From Acanthornis magna (lineage: Eukaryota; Chordata; Aves; Passeriformes; Acanthizidae): DNA of 64,000 nt. The position numbers and the translations under genes were made by a program. The stretch lies in the NCBI GenBank assembly GCA_036785705.1, contig JAWUZG010000056.1, positions 1,489,001-1,553,000 of the forward strand. Direction: 5' to 3'. Every line of letters begins with the position of its first letter. Position 1 is the first letter of the stretch. This document shows, piece by piece, positions 28,601 through 43,000 of the stretch. Below the pieces are notes generated by a model. It was given only the letters and a program-made list of their open reading frames with translations, did no database searches and was not told where the DNA came from.

Positions 28601-31600
28601 CTCTGTACTTGTGTTTTAAATCCCCATCTCTCAAACTGCTCGTGATCCAGCATACCCATGAGCAGGTGGCTATAGGAGCCCTTCAAACTTGAAAGCACTG
28701 CGTCGTTTCCAGCATTTACCAAACATTCACACAGATTCACTCATTTCTAGTTTTGTAGTTCCTAGTTAGTTCAAAGCTATCTTTTGTGAAGACTTCAATA
28801 CGGAGTGAAGTATCAGGCATAGCCTTTCCAGCTGGGAGCCTTTTATCCTCTGTATCCCTTTCTATGAGATTCCATCTCTTTTTATTGCAGGTGCCTGAAA
28901 ACAGCCTGGACACAAATCATATTAATAAAATATTACTCTGCCTTAATTGAAGTATTTTCCAAATCTACACAATAAGGTAATATAAAACACCCTGAAGATA
29001 TTTATTTTAAAAGCACTGAAGCCAACATAAACCCCAATGTGATGACCATAATTGCTTGGCAAACCATAAGGGAAAAAAAGACCTGTGGGATCTGCAGTTT
29101 CTTACAGGCTCACAACCGTGCTACTCTCTGCTCAAACACGATACAAGGGCCAGGACAAATGGGTTGGACTGGCATTTCCAGGACAGCTGTGCTTTGGAGA
29201 CTATAACTGGAACATAAAGAGCATGGCTCTTGGTTTAAAGGAAACAGCACTTCCCACTAATGGTGCGTGTGCTCAGATCAGTTCTACTGCTGCAACTTTG
29301 GAGGTGTCCCTGGCAAGGAAACCCATGCAGACATGGGATGGGTAGTGGGAAGTAAGACATCAGGCAGGAGAGTCCTCTGAACACAAGCTGGCAGAGGCAC
29401 AGCTTGGGAAAGCTGGGGGATGTATTTCCTCCTACCCACCACACAGCAACTGACTTCAGTCAGACAGGAATGGAACAGTGGGAAAAAAAAGCTAATACAT
29501 GACATGCAAATATTCTGTGCTCCCTCATGATCACCCTTCTCGGAAACTGTTTTACCAAGAGAACCCCTTGGTCACAGAAAGTCTGGAATAATTCTTCGGT
29601 AAGCAGAGAGCTGCTCCATACAACATGAGGTCCCCACAGCCACCTCTTGAAGGCATCTGTGCACTAATGAACAGCTCTTCCCTTTCTCTCTCCCCCTCAG
29701 CTCCAGCTAACAAACCTCTACAGATCTGCTTTGAGAGCAGAGGGGAAATTCCGTTAGCTTGAAAATCCAGTTTCATTCCCAGCACAGTTATTTGTATTTT
29801 TATAATCCACACATTTCTGCTCTCCTGTGCCAGTCACTCATTTTCTGCACCCTCCCTGATCCCGGTGTTGGTAGCCCAAAGCCAGAAAGAAAGAGTAGGC
29901 TCAGAGAAACATAAGACAGTTTGATTATCAGTGAATTATAAATTTTGCATGTCAAAAGAGAGCTTTTTCTTGTGAGAATTAAGCAAAACCCAAGGGATTA
30001 ATCCGAAAGAGAAGTTTTTGAATCTTGGAATGATACAATTCATCAAGGTTAGCTTCCCTTGACATTATTAGAGACACTAGGAAAGGCCTTCAGCCTCTTT
30101 ATTAGCCATTCCCATATATTAAATTGAAGGGTGATGATAAATCTTTAACAAACAGCAAATTAAAATTCTTTGTCTTGACACATTTAGCCTTTATGAAGAA
30201 ATCAAGCATTATAAGATCTTTGGGCAATTTCTCCTCCTTTCTCAGCCAGTGTAACTGATCCCTGAAGAAGTTGTTTTCCAATGCCTTGATTTCCAGCCCT
30301 TTTCATGTCACATTCTAAGACTGCTTTAGCTCTGCGTTTCAATGACAACAGCCTCAGGGACATCATCTTCCCAAAGTGCAGGCTCTAAAGAAACTCAAGT
30401 CACCCAGGAGGATGAATGTCCTCCTTTGGACAAACCTCACAGCTCCAATGACAAAGGATTCACCTTTCTCTCAGATGCTCACATTCAGCAGCTGTCCTCA
30501 GGTGAAAAACAACTTCACACTGACAGCTGTTACGAAAATTAATTGCACTTAGAACTAACTGAAACCTCACCAAAATGGTATTTAGGCAGAAAAAAGTAAT
30601 GCAAATAATAAGAAGTCAGGACACATCTGTCAGACACAAGGTAGGGGCAGGCAGAAATACCCAGCCTAACTCTGAGTTGCAAATGAGTGCACATGCTTCA
30701 AACCAAGCATCTTCCTGCTCCCAGTGGAAAGTGGCCATTTAAACTAAAATAATTTTTAAAAAGAGTAATGTGAGTATTTTTAAAACCCTGGGAAAGGAAA
30801 TCAGTGGCAATCAGACTATAAGCATTTCACCTCAGGGTATCTCCAGTTCAGTGCCTGAAATATTTACAACTTATTCAAAATCAGGAGCATTTTGATTGGA
30901 AATGATGACAGCACAAAATATTTATTTTTAAAAAATTCACCAAGAAAAATTATCACTAAATTAGTTCAGCGTTGGTCTGACCTGATCTGTCCAGTTTTGT
31001 GCCAGTCTCACTAAATCAATTACTACCAATGCCTTCAAATGGGACTGCACCAATATCACAGACATGGTTCCAGCCTAGTCAAAACAGGATGGCTTTTGTC
31101 CCCTTGCATGCTGGTATGCTTCAGACTGCCATAAATAAGGAGTAGCTGGAATACAGGTTGCGTTGGATAGAACCCAAAATAGGTTTTTGGCTATGCAAGA
31201 CACTGTAGTCTCAGGAGACCCTCAGTAACATATAAGAAATTGTAAGGTTCCAGTTGAATTCTAAAAATACCCCACTTTACTGACAGGCAAATGTATCCCA
31301 TGTTTATATTTAGCTCATGGCCAAATTCAGAGCGACTGCTGTTGAGTTCTATGTGACAACAGGGCAACTATTGTTTTTGACCACACACTGAGATAGACAT
31401 GTCACAAACCCAATTTGACAGAGATTTTATGGACTGCTAGAGAGGAATCACACAGACATGCGTAAGTTAATTACACTGGATAAAAGAAAACCAGAACACG
31501 TAGTAAGCCAGACACTTTGTTAATTACTTCATATGTACTACTCTGGAAATAAATAAATGACCCAGTGAGTCAGATCTATTACCTGCTGAATTAAATGTAT

Positions 31601-34600
31601 TACCTACTCAATCAGATACCTCATCTCTTCAGACACAAACACAGTTTCTTAAACTAGAGGCAATATATTGCCTTATATGTCATATAACACGATTTCCATC
31701 CACTGGGAGAAAAGACAGAAGCAGTGAGGTGAATGTGGAAGGTAGAGATGAGGTCACAGATGCTGCTGGGTAGAGTTCCTGCGCTGAGAGGGACTCAGGG
31801 ACACCACGGGCTGGGAATGGAGAGAAGGTGTGTCCCCTTTGGGCATTGCATCTGCCTGCATGGCACTGTGCTGTGCTGAAGGCAGGGCCATCAGCACAGC
31901 CCCGGCAGGTTAAGAACCACAAATAACCACCAAATGTCATCCATCAATCTGGGCTGCCACAGGAGCTTGCTGCTGGGGAGGAGGACCCAGCTTGTTATTC
32001 AGCATCAGCACCTCACTACAACCAACCCCCCAAAATATCAATAATTTGTGTGGGTTTCCTTGCTTGGTGTATGAACGTCTCCTGAGCTCTCAAAAGCACA
32101 TCTGCCACAAAGGATATAAACCCCAGAAGTGGTTACAAAACTGAGGCCCTCATAATGATTTCCTTTCAGTCATAACTGATTAAATCCACATAACAGAATC
32201 CCAAGACATTGCTAATGATAGCAGAATCTGTCAGTACATGAGATGGTATGAGACTTTGTGAATTAAACCCCATTATTGCCCTAAATTATAGATAATTTTC
32301 TCCCTTTCCTTGGTGATATGCAACATATTTTTTCTTCAGGGCAGTTAGATGATGTCAGCACAAATTACTGCTTTCCACATAGTGCAGATGATAGAACCAG
32401 AGGCATTAAAGAAACTTACAAAACCCAAATCTGAAGAGACAGAAGGAACTGCTTCCTTTGACTTGGAAATAACAAATTCTGCTGCAGTATGATGGGTAAG
32501 GCAAAACGAAAAAACCCCAAATTTGGGGCACTGATGGATCTTCAAAAGCTTCACATACTTAAAAATCTAAATACAAGTTTGGATTCTTGCTCTAAATTTA
32601 CCTAAACAAACCCATCAAGTAGAAGTGGCTGTCATTAGACACTCAGGTCTCTCCATTAAATGTATATTGATGTGTAATACTGAGAAATTGGGTTATTATC
32701 TAGCAAACTAAGGAGCTCTATTTTCGGCTTGGAAAAATAATGTATATACAATTAGAGTGTTTTTCTAAATGGATTCCTATTCTTTAAATTTTTCTAATAT
32801 ACTAAAGTTGAAGGAAGGGTAGAGGAGAAGCCAGTGGTTACATGACAGGTTCACAAGTTCTATACATGGCAAAGTTTGCAGGTAATAATGGGATCTTTTA
32901 CTAGATCAAGTGAGATAACCAGAAAAAAACCCAACACGTTGTCAGACATATGACTCTATTAAATTCTTTTCTTACCTGATACAGAAATACTGAATTTTCA
33001 AATCCAAGACCTGGGAATTGCTTCACTGTCCTGTGTAATAGCCCTTTATGTTTCCATTACTGCCCTGTGTGCACCAGCAGCCAAGCTCTTGGTTGCCATC
33101 TGCTGTTGCTGCTTCTACACGTCACCACTTTTGTCAGCTCGGCCAGGCCATGCTCAGGAGTCTCCAAGAATCGCTGCGAGCAGGCACAGCTGCTGCTTTC
33201 ACACACAACCTGGGCTCCAGCTGGTCCCACGGAGGATGCTCAATGCCCTCTCCAACCCAAACACAGAGCAGGAGTAGGGAGGCCAGGTTTGGTAGCAGCA
33301 GATCCAGGAGATTGGCCATGGATCACTTGGTGACCGAGGCAATGGGAAGAAAGCTGTCCTTCTTCGAGCTGCCTTCCTTGCTGCCAGGTCTGTGCTGGCC
33401 ATCACGGTGACTGGAAGCCCTCCCAGCTGCCCCTCTCTCCTACCCTGTGCCTGGCTGCGGGCAGAGCTGAAAAAGGCCCTGCTTAAACTCCCACTTCAGC
33501 CCTGGCACCGTTACCTGCACTGTTCCATCTCCCAGCTATCTGCTCTGGTATCAGACCCCGGGGTTCCAAGTCTCCCAGCACCTGCTACTTCCCAAGCTGA
33601 GAAGGCATAAAAGCCCTAAATTTAAATAATTAATTTTGGAGCTTCTCTCTGGCAAAAATTAGGACTATGCCTGCCTTTCCACCTGTGAGACCTTTTCCAC
33701 CTTTGTTTTCAGTTCCCTCCCTCTCTGCAGTGCAGCAAGAACAACCTGACTAGTACCCAAACACCTTTAAGTAACCTTGAGGAAAGTTCTTCATACCGAA
33801 GATTTTATGCATAGTGCCCTCCCATATTTACAGAACCACATGCCCTTCTAATCTATCCTGGCCACAGTTCTTCACATTTAACATGTTTAATTAATCAGTT
33901 TAGAGAGATCGAATTAACTTCAGGACAGACAAGCCCAGGATCAATTTCATTTGCTTGTTAAGGGAAGCAAAAGCCTCTTTGGTAGTAGAGGTATGAAAGC
34001 CAAAGTACTACATGGCTGCCTTGTGTCTTCATGATTCTTTTTCATTCCTTGCCATCCAAGCCCTTTACAAACATTAGTTAATTCTTTGCAAATCCTTATC
34101 TTTGCTTTACACCTGGGGGAAATGAAGCACTGAGCAAGGATGGTACTTATCTAAACACAGCCCTGGAGACTCACGGTAGAGCTGAGAACAAAGTCCATAT
34201 TTTTGGCTCTCAGTCCTGTATTCTAAAGCCCTCTTTTTTAGTGCACATTTTCAATTTTCTTATTTTGAAATGCAGCAGTTCCAAATAAAAAGGTCGAGCT
34301 CAAATAGTACGGTTGTCCTTCACTCTTCTCCTACTCCTCCATTCGAAGGGATGTGCAGATATAGAATTTAGGATTCCCTCCATCGTGGGTGCAACAGAGA
34401 AACCTTTGGACTCTGCCACGAACAGTTGTGAGTTTGGGGGTTTTTTTGACACACAAGCCATCTCAGTAACAGAAGATTAATCCACAAATGTCAATGTCTC
34501 ATCCTAAAAGCCCAGTGTACAAAACAGCATTACTATCCTGGCATGGACCCAACACAGTGAAAGCAAGGAAGGAGGTAGCAATGGGCAGGTCTGTCTCACT

Positions 34601-37600
34601 GAAGAGCAATGGTTAGAATTCAAGTAAAACTCTTCACAATTTTGCAGTGAATGTGTTCTGCACCACAACACTGCTGGGTTTTCCAGATGACCAGGTATGT
34701 ACTGATCTTCTGCTATTAGCATCCTGCAGTGTAGAGAGGCATCTTGAGAAGAAAAATCATTTTACCACCAAATAAAACATGATCCTGCTAATACAAGTCT
34801 GTCCAGTACAAAATTTGCCAACCTCACAGATAAAACTCACATCACTCTACAGTCTGAGCAAGATCTGCAGGTCTGGCCCTGTAACATTAAATTCCAAACA
34901 GCTTGAAAATATCACGTTTAATTTATTCATAGCATCTACTTTTGGTAGACAGTAGAGCTTTTTTCAATAGCTTACCAATTACTGCAGAAAACACAGTAGT
35001 AAATGGTATTAAAATTTCAGTCTGCATAGTTGACTGTGCATTTGCCTTAGCACAGTCTGCTTACTTTTTACTCTTGGGATAATGATGCTTTATTTCACAG
35101 CAATGTTAAATGTATTATAATTTTTGACACCCATGGTAAACAGTTTTTTGCTGTAGGTTTTCACTATAGGACTTTCTGCATATTTCAGCAGAAAGGTGTA
35201 AATACTGAAAAAGCTGCAAATAAAGCCTTACTAACTGACCCTCAGGTTCTGTTTGATAATAAAGAAAGTGACAAGGGGCAATTCTATTTAATCTAGAAAA
35301 TACTGTGAATACTAAAAACTTACAAATGGACCTCTACCAAGAGATAGAATATACTCTGCCACTACAAAACTGGAAACTGCACAACAATTACAGTGATTTG
35401 GCAGGCTAAGAAGGACAGTTTCTTAGTCAGAATAATGTAGCAAGATATATAAACTTAAGAAACAGAGATTCCTACTCCTGGAATTTACATTTAGAGTTTT
35501 TACTTCAGATAGTAAAAGCACACAAAAATGCTTACTCTGCATACAAAACACACTGATATTGGCAAGGATGTGTACATATTTAGCCCCTTTCCATTAACTT
35601 CATACAAAATAACAGGCATTGCAAGAAATGCTACAGCCTCATTTAAAATGTTCTCAGAGAATGTATGACTGTTTGCCAGTCATGTATTGGGCACTCAACA
35701 GGTTTTCCTGCAACACATCTCAGAGCATGTAAGAGGAAGCAAGAGAGACTAATAAAAATAAAAACATCAACTCCAAAATAGCATAACCACCTCCAGGTGC
35801 TGCTTCTACACTGCTTTGGAGAGCTCTCTGGACTTGTTACACTCCTGTACTTTGGAGGTTAAAAATGTTGAAGGTAATCAGTGAGTTTTAGAGGTTTTAA
35901 TATTATTGCCTAAGTACTCTACCAACACAACGCACTTGTAGCTCACAAAGCACATGATGACAACTTCCAAAATCAACCAGAAAAGGAAAGCATTGTTTTT
36001 CCAGGAGTGACTTTGTCTGCCGTCAGGTGTATACCAGAGCAGAAAGGTGGCTTTTCATTTATCCACAGTAATGCCTCATCCATTGCTACAGAGTCATTAC
36101 TGTTATTAACATTGTCCCAGTGCTCTGAGTGGCAGCTCTCTGGAACATTTGTTGGGTTTGGAGCAGATTCTGATGGGATAACATATAGCATCATCATTTG
36201 AAGCCCTAAAGGAGTGTTAGTGGCCTGATAATTTGGTAGCATCCACAGCTATTTTGCATTGCTGTTTGCAAAAGCTTGGTGATGTTTTGCCTTGCCTGAA
36301 GACAGCTTATTACAAATACCTGTACAGAGTGGTTAGAAGCCATCTGGGAAGGCAAATACCTCTACAGAAATGCTGTAGGAAACAGACTTTATGACACAAT
36401 TACCCACATAGAAGTAGTCCATCCCCGTAGAGTAAGCCTCTGGATGAAAACTAGCTCTCCAGTATAAAGCATCTACTAATCCAAAAAAAGCTTGCTAAAT
36501 TCCAAAGCTTTAGATTACAACAGACTAAATATTCCACATACCCTTGCCCTTCCCACTAATTTCTACTAACAGTTGGGAGGACTTAGCTAAGCTCATCCAG
36601 CTGACAGTTATTGGAACTAAAGTGCCACAGTTTTGTTTTGCCTTGCAGATTTTAAATCGGGCTACACTACAGCACTGTGAAATGAAGCTGCAGCACTACC
36701 ATTTAACCCATAAACATTAACACCAGAATGACTGATGCATCACACTTCTCTAATAGGACTGAAAGTAAGAAAAAAATTCCGGGAATGCAAAATGTTAGCT
36801 CCAGCACAGCTGTTCCTATGAACTCATCTAGGTAGAGGTAAGTAGGGAAAACCAGGATTTTACCTGCAGGGCCCACTGGATTTTGGCAGAAGTTACCTGA
36901 AAGAAGTTCTATTTTTCAACCGATCAGAATGCAACATAAGCCTTGCTGCTGATTACATGAGCCAGGACTTTGGCAGATATCATCAACTTCACACCTATAA
37001 GGTGCTAGGGAAAAAAAATTGCCATTAGTTGACATTTTCTGTAGCAATTTTCAACCAGAAAGTGACAGCTGTTGTCTCAGTGCAACAGTAAGTCAGTCCT
37101 ATGTGTTCTGAAACGTCATTTCAGTGTCACAACTACTGAAAAGAACCATACCCTTCCACTTGGAAGCATTTATTTTTGCAGCAAGCTCCCTGTACCTATA
37201 TTTGTGTCATTAAGGAACCTGACTATACCCCAAGTTGCTTCCACTTTGAAAGCTCTGGCATTTCTGACTGGTTCTTTCCTAAAGCAAACAGCAGCTGGAA
37301 ATCACCATGATAAATCCACAGAAGGGGATTGCCAGTTTCCCCAGACACTTGAACATCTTGCATTCCTCATGCATCTAAGAGCCCTAATACCCTATGGCAT
37401 GCAAAGCATCCCAGTACCAGCAACAACCCCCAGCCAGTTCAGTGCATGGCTCTCTGCCATGCCATTCCCACGCTTTCACAGTGCATTAACATGCAAATCC
37501 ACAATATCACATATGCTAATGTCTGCTAAAAAGGCTTTTCATTTCAGGACCTCAACTTAATGAACAAATGGAATCCTGCAGCATCACTGTGGGGAAAACA

Positions 37601-38468
37601 ATTGCAGAGCACAAGTGATGAAGGAAGACCTTGAGTGCTCTGTCAGAATGAATGAACACGGGTGGATGGCAAAGGAAGGAATATGAAAATTAGCTGTGGC
37701 AATTGCTCCCTTCCACCTCAGCTTCAGCAGCATCACCAGTGCAATCGGTGCATGGCCTGTGACCCTTGGGCTCTGTGAGGGCCCACTGCTTTGGTGAAGC
37801 ATTGCCAGCCTGTTTTGTTATCCCTGAGCTGCTACTCAGCTCTCAAGCACCAGGCAGCAGAGATGGTACAAGCACAGTGACTTCAGGGGCCATACATCTG
37901 TTCCTTCTGCAACCACTGCAGAAGTACAGAGCCTGTGTTGGCAGATGGAAGATTTGCCTTTGGGGAGAAATAGGTCAGATATCAGAAAGTAACAACTGAG
38001 AAACAGATGCAGCCTTTCTTCCCCATCACACTGGTACTTTGCTCAAACACACCCTTATTAACTGAAGGCTCAGCTCCGTGAAAGCAATTCCATGAACATC
38101 ATGAGAGACAATCTTGCCCAGCAGGCTCAGGAGTGTAGCAAGGTCTCTGATGTACAAAACCTCTGACAAGGTACAAGACAAGCACACTGTCATGAGAAGC
38201 ACAAAGTGGAAGGCTCAGCATAAAGACTTTACTTGGGACAAACCTCCCTTTGCAAGAGAACATTTTTCTAAGGTCCCTTTTCTACATGCTGGTGATCAAA
38301 CATGAGAAAAACAGAGAAGTAGTGTTATATTTTCATGCAGTCAGTCTATTCACAGGTATTCACTAGGATGGCACTGTTTTTTAGGTCAAGTAGATGTCCC
38401 CACAAGTGACTGTTCTGTTTGTCTTACTGAAACCATTCACAATCTCCCTCAGGTCCCAAACTACTTAG

Positions 38469-38825
38469 AATCATAGAGTAATTTGGGTTTGAAGGGACTT
38501 TTAAAAGTCATCTAGTTCAACTCCACCCTGCAAAGAGCAGGGACATCTTCAAATTGTTCAGAGCCCTGTCCAGTCTGCCTCTGTCTCCTTGGATGGGGCA
38601 TCTACCACCTCTCTGGGCAAACAGCTCCAGTGTTTCAACATCCTCATAGTAAAAAAATTATTCTTAATATCTAGACTGAATCCACCTGTTTTAGTTTAAA
38701 AACATTGCCCCCTGTCCTACTAAAACATCTGTCCTCATCTTTCTTGTAAGTGCCTTTAAGTTCTCAAAGAACACTTCAAGGTCTCTGTGGCGCCTTCTCC
38801 AGGCTAAACAATCCCAATTTAAACC
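38469..38825 (-). mobile_element. CR1 LINE 3'-end fragment, reverse orientation
   Basis: The left edge (AATCATAGAGTAATTTGGGT, then a GAAGGGACTT-like stretch and CATCTAGTTCAACTCC) is the reverse complement of the characteristic 3' terminus of avian CR1 elements. The right part contains the typical GCCTTCTCCAGGCTAAACAATCCCA segment in several pieces, and intermediate blocks (CTACCACCTCTCTGGGCAAA, CTCCAGTGTTTCAACATCCT) also match the family from memory. The element is 5'-truncated, as most CR1 copies are, and diverged, so it is an old insertion. It lies about 1.2 kb upstream of the CHRNB4 promoter region and is good evidence that the genome is avian. Confidence 0.9.
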
Positions 38826-39820
38826 AATTCTAGCTAATGGATAGTAAATAAGAGAGAAAAGGGAGTGATGAAATCAGAGAAAAAATAACAGGCAGGAGCT
38901 AGCACAGGTGACCTCTGATACCAAGCTCAACTTAGTAATTAAAATCAGCACCAAAATCAGCTCATTTATGTTGGTATGGTTAATAATAAGGCAACAGTAT
39001 GCTGTAAAATTTTTTTGGGTATACATCAATTCCTACATAGTCTACAGAACTTTTTATTATCTGAGACGTTTGCATAGCATTAGATACAATAAATGCACCT
39101 CTAAACAAAATTTATTATGTGTATATATAGAAAAGTCTAGAAGTTACAGGGGATAAATTGGTTTGGTTTTTTTTCTATCCATGGACTTCAACCCGTCCTA
39201 CAGTGCTTGCAGGGGCACATAAGATCTTCTTGCCCCTTCCTTCTACACAAATCTTCCCATGGCAAGTCTCAAAACACATGACACTACACTCTGCTGAACC
39301 CTTCAGCTCTAAAAATGAATTACATAGAATTTCTCTAATGTTCCTCTGGAGTGTCTTATCCCTATTGCTTCTTCACCACAGGTTGCTTTAGCTTTCTTTT
39401 AAAAATCCTGACATGCCAATGACAGCAAATTTTCTGTTTGTCACTTGGTGCTCCCAAAACGTTTTTTGAGCTCTAGTTTAAAGAGGTCACATATGTGGGC
39501 CTTGGAGTGGAAAAGGGTTAGCAGTAGGTAGTAAACTTTCTCTCTTGACAGAAAATTACCCTCTGCTGGGGCTATAATTTATTGACACTAAGAGGTTTTA
39601 TGGTACAAAGTTATAACCATCTCTTCCCACACAGCTATTCCCACCCATTGCACTCATTAATCAGAAAGCCTTCTAAATGTTATCTAGTAGCAAGAATTAA
39701 GCAGTTGTGTTTTGCACATCGTGTCCCTTAACTTGCTCTTTCATTTCCTCTTTTTCAACATTATCACATTATGCTCCCTCTTCTTATTTGCTTTTCCTCT
39801 TCACAAAGCTCTTTAAACAG
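38826..39820. other. CHRNB4 upstream flank
   Basis: This is AT-rich sequence between the CR1 fragment and the proximal promoter region. No exon is recognised. It includes a T/G-rich patch near 39159-39174. A non-coding first exon of CHRNB4 cannot be excluded from sequence alone. Confidence 0.5.
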
Positions 39821-40020
39821 CTGCAAAGGGGGAGGGACCACTATGCTCACGAAAATTCCACTTTGCAGAACGCTTCTGTCAGGTCCTACTGTCTGCCTCT
39901 TTCCAGGCATTTCATACCTCCAAGATTCAGGTTTGCTTTTACATCTCTTCCTTGCACAACAGAACCTATTGCCAGCTGTCTTAACTGAAGAACAGTAATC
40001 CACCTCTTCTTGTTACTGCC
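39821..40020 (+). promoter_or_regulatory. CHRNB4: Presumptive CHRNB4 proximal promoter and 5'UTR
   Basis: The 200 bases before the CHRNB4 start codon lack an obvious TATA box. They carry a purine-rich GC-box-like motif GGGGGAGGG at 39828-39836 that could bind Sp-family factors, and an in-frame TAA at 39982-39984 that rules out an upstream in-frame start. Mammalian CHRNB4 promoters are TATA-less and Sp1/Sp3- and Sox10-responsive; using the same factors here is an inference. The transcription start is not determined. Confidence 0.4.
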
Positions 40021-40075
40021 ATGAGGAAAATGTACACCCTCGTTCTCTTTGTAGTGGGCTCCTTTTGTTTGAACG
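40021..40075 (+). CDS. CHRNB4: CHRNB4 coding exon 1 (signal peptide)
   Basis: The exon encodes residues 1-18 plus the first base of codon 19. The peptide is Met, two basic residues, then a hydrophobic core (YTLVLFVVGSF), a typical secretory signal. The ATG has G at -3 and A at +4, and an in-frame TAA lies upstream at 39982. A second in-frame ATG is at codon 4; the first is chosen because it keeps the basic n-region. The donor is G|GTAAG. At 55 nt the exon is the same length as exon 1 of CHRNA3. Confidence 0.88.
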
Positions 40076-43000
40076 GTAAGTGACCTTTTCTTTCAGATAC
40101 AGTTTCAGAACAGTGAGAGCTTTTGGGGGTAGGAGGCAGGACAGTGACAGGAGCTCGCAGACAGTTTGTAACCATCACCTCGGGAGGTTGCTGACTTTAA
40201 GAGGATGTATAAAATTGATTATTTTAGTGTTGTTTTGGGCTTGTTTGGTATCAGCAAATGCACTACAATGGATATGGACAGACAGTTAAGTTGGATATAA
40301 AATTACATAACTGTAGGAGATGACAATGATAATCACGAAATAATATCCCTTTAGATGCTCCCAGGATCATCTGTGATGGGAAAAGCAGATACTGTGCTGA
40401 AGGTGAAAAAATGTACCATAACATGATCCATGAATAAGACAGAGCTCATCCCTCTACCATTATTTGTTCAAGTTCCTGTATTTTTCAAAGTTCATACTTC
40501 CTAATTTTTTAAATTAAAATGTAAACAGTTTAAATTAAGTTGTCATATGTAAACATATGCTACAAAAAGCAAATGTACTTCAAGAACATTTCCGTCAGTC
40601 TGTGAGGATTTCTTGGATATGTTTTAGCCCACACAAACAGCCTGACAGCAGCATGAAATAGTGCATTTACCAAGGGAGCTTCTTCCCATGGAGAGGCTCC
40701 ACTGGAGTGCTCTGAGAGAAACTGCCTTAAACTGAGCCAAGACAAAGATCCCACATTTCCTGTTGTTACCTATTCATCCCACACTTGTTTTGTTTCTTCA
40801 GTCTCTGAAAGGCAACTTTAGAAAACATCTGCTTTGTAACAAAAGAAGAGTGAGAGCCCACTTTAGATTTTTAAATTATACACTTTTAAACCCCTTAGTA
40901 TTTCCTTTTCATTTACATTAGTTGCAATGTAAAAATTAAAAGTCTTTAAAATACAGCAAATTCACTGCTACTTCCATCAGAACAATAAGAATTCCAAATC
41001 AGCATATGTTGTTCTAAGAGGTTATGAAAATCATTTTGCTTGAGAGTATGTTGAGAAGTAACATCACTAACAGATTTCAAAGATAATGGGACTGTTTCAT
41101 TGCTGCTTCTCACTTCCTCTTTACTAATTCCAGATGGGAATTTGGTATGTCACTCATTTGTGAGAGAGTAAAGAACTAAAATGATAACGCGTGCTACAAT
41201 GTTCCTTCTAAACAAATACTATTTCAACATTGATTACAATAACAGAATTCAGGGAAACACATCAAATATGCCTAATGTTAAATTTTGAAATGTAGACAGT
41301 GATAACAGAGAACTTGCCTGTCTCTCTCAGCATTGCTCCTTATTCTTTTCTGTGGAAATCACTCCAACAAATTTGTCATTACACTGAAAACAAACAGCAT
41401 AACACAGCATGACTAGTTATTTAATTTTACGTATTTAAGTTAGACCACGTGAAAAGGAAAGTCTCCACAGGGGAGTGAATGAAGTCTGTGTTTAGTTTCT
41501 TCTGCTGTGAAGTTGGAATCATCTTGATGCAATTTTTTTAATGCTCATATTCCCACAGAGAAAACAAACTTACTGAGGAATGTGTACTGCAAGTTATGTG
41601 GCAATTGCTCTCCTTGTCACGGAGCAGACGTGCAGCATGGTCAGTGAAGCTAAAATAATTTTCCCAGCTCAGGATCCACCCCTTGGGCTTTATTTATTAC
41701 TGCCTTCAGTACACAGAAATACTCCACCCTCAAATTAGGACTGCTTCATCATTGTTGTTAAAATCATTTGTCTGAAAGGATCAGTCTACCCTCTGCAACA
41801 TGTCTGGTGATTATTGCTATTTGGAAAAAACGGTTTGAAGGGAAACTGCACTTCCATTTCTTCCAGCCCTGAGAGGAAAAAGAAAAGTTTCAAAGGCCTG
41901 GCTACTTACACGCAACACACATAAAGATGACCCTGAATGCCTGGTCATTTTGTTCTCATTAGGTGCCATCTGGTTAATATGTAGATTGTTAATGGAAAGT
42001 AGACTATAAAAATTATACAAGAATCACTCATTTTCCCCCAGTATTTACAGAGAGATTGGCTTTAACAAGCTTTAAGGCAGTGCAGGGCTGACATCTAGTG
42101 GTGTGGGATAGAGTTCTGTGTGAGGTGACAGAGTAGCCCCTTCGAGCTTTATTTCTGATGATTAAGTTACAAAGGCTGGGATGGAATGGCGATTTTTTAA
42201 AGAATAATCCCTAGTGAAAGAATGCCTTCACTAAGAACACGTAATAATTTCTCAAAGGGATTAATTGCTTAACAAATATTTTTATAGTTAAAGTCATGGC
42301 TTGTCATTAATCTGCATAAAGTTTATTAACAGTCAGTACTTTGAAATCTGAGCTGTTCTGGTCAGACATGCAGACCCCACAGTATGTTTGGATTTGCAGA
42401 CCAGACGACAGAGATTGCTAAATGCAGGTTACAGAGGAAAAACTAATTACAAATCCAGAATTAGCTTTCTGTAAATATTCTCCAATTCCTGCTTCTTACT
42501 CCCTGTTAGGCAAATAACTCTCTGTGCTAGAATATCCACAGACAAAGGCAGCAACACAATGAAAACATATTTAACAATTCAAACAAGAAGTCACCATCTT
42601 TACTAACAGTGACCACTAAATGAAACAAACCAACGAACAATTTATTTCTATTTGAATTATAGCCATCTGCATATGTCACTTACATATGCAACAGTGGAAA
42701 TATCTACTAAAAAATTCTACAAACAAACCCAACATAAAACCCCACAATAAAATAACTTTAACCAGGATTCTCTCTTTAACTACCGCAAGACTTCTAACTT
42801 ATCCTTCTAACCACAAAAAGATTTATTTCTAGAATGTGGCCCCCTTTTCTTCACAGTATCAAATTTAGCTTTTCCTTGATTGCTATACACAAAAAAACCA
42901 CCTCAGAATCTGGAGCTTAGCCAGAATCAGCATAGCTCTAGCTGGATAAGCTTTTGATTAGGCACCTTACATTGAGAATAAATGTAATATTAAAATATCA

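Larger units (their letters stand above)
13205..38468. other. Long gene-poor intergenic stretch
   Basis: This is 25 kb in which I could not support any gene. The longest open frames (17511-18029, about 172 codons; 37072-37560, about 162 codons) have no recognisable domain, and the second opens on a non-ATG codon. Most of the stretch is AT-rich with scattered A/C tracts such as AAACCCC. A GC-richer block lies at about 33050-33600. A short tandem repeat and an 18-bp palindrome are listed separately. The region could contain distal regulatory elements of the receptor cluster, but that cannot be read from one sequence. Confidence 0.55.

Noticed and set aside
37072..37560. 162-codon open frame on the + strand
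   Set aside because: It opens on a TTG codon, has no family motif and lies in non-conserved-looking AT-rich sequence. A vertebrate gene would not be expected in this form.
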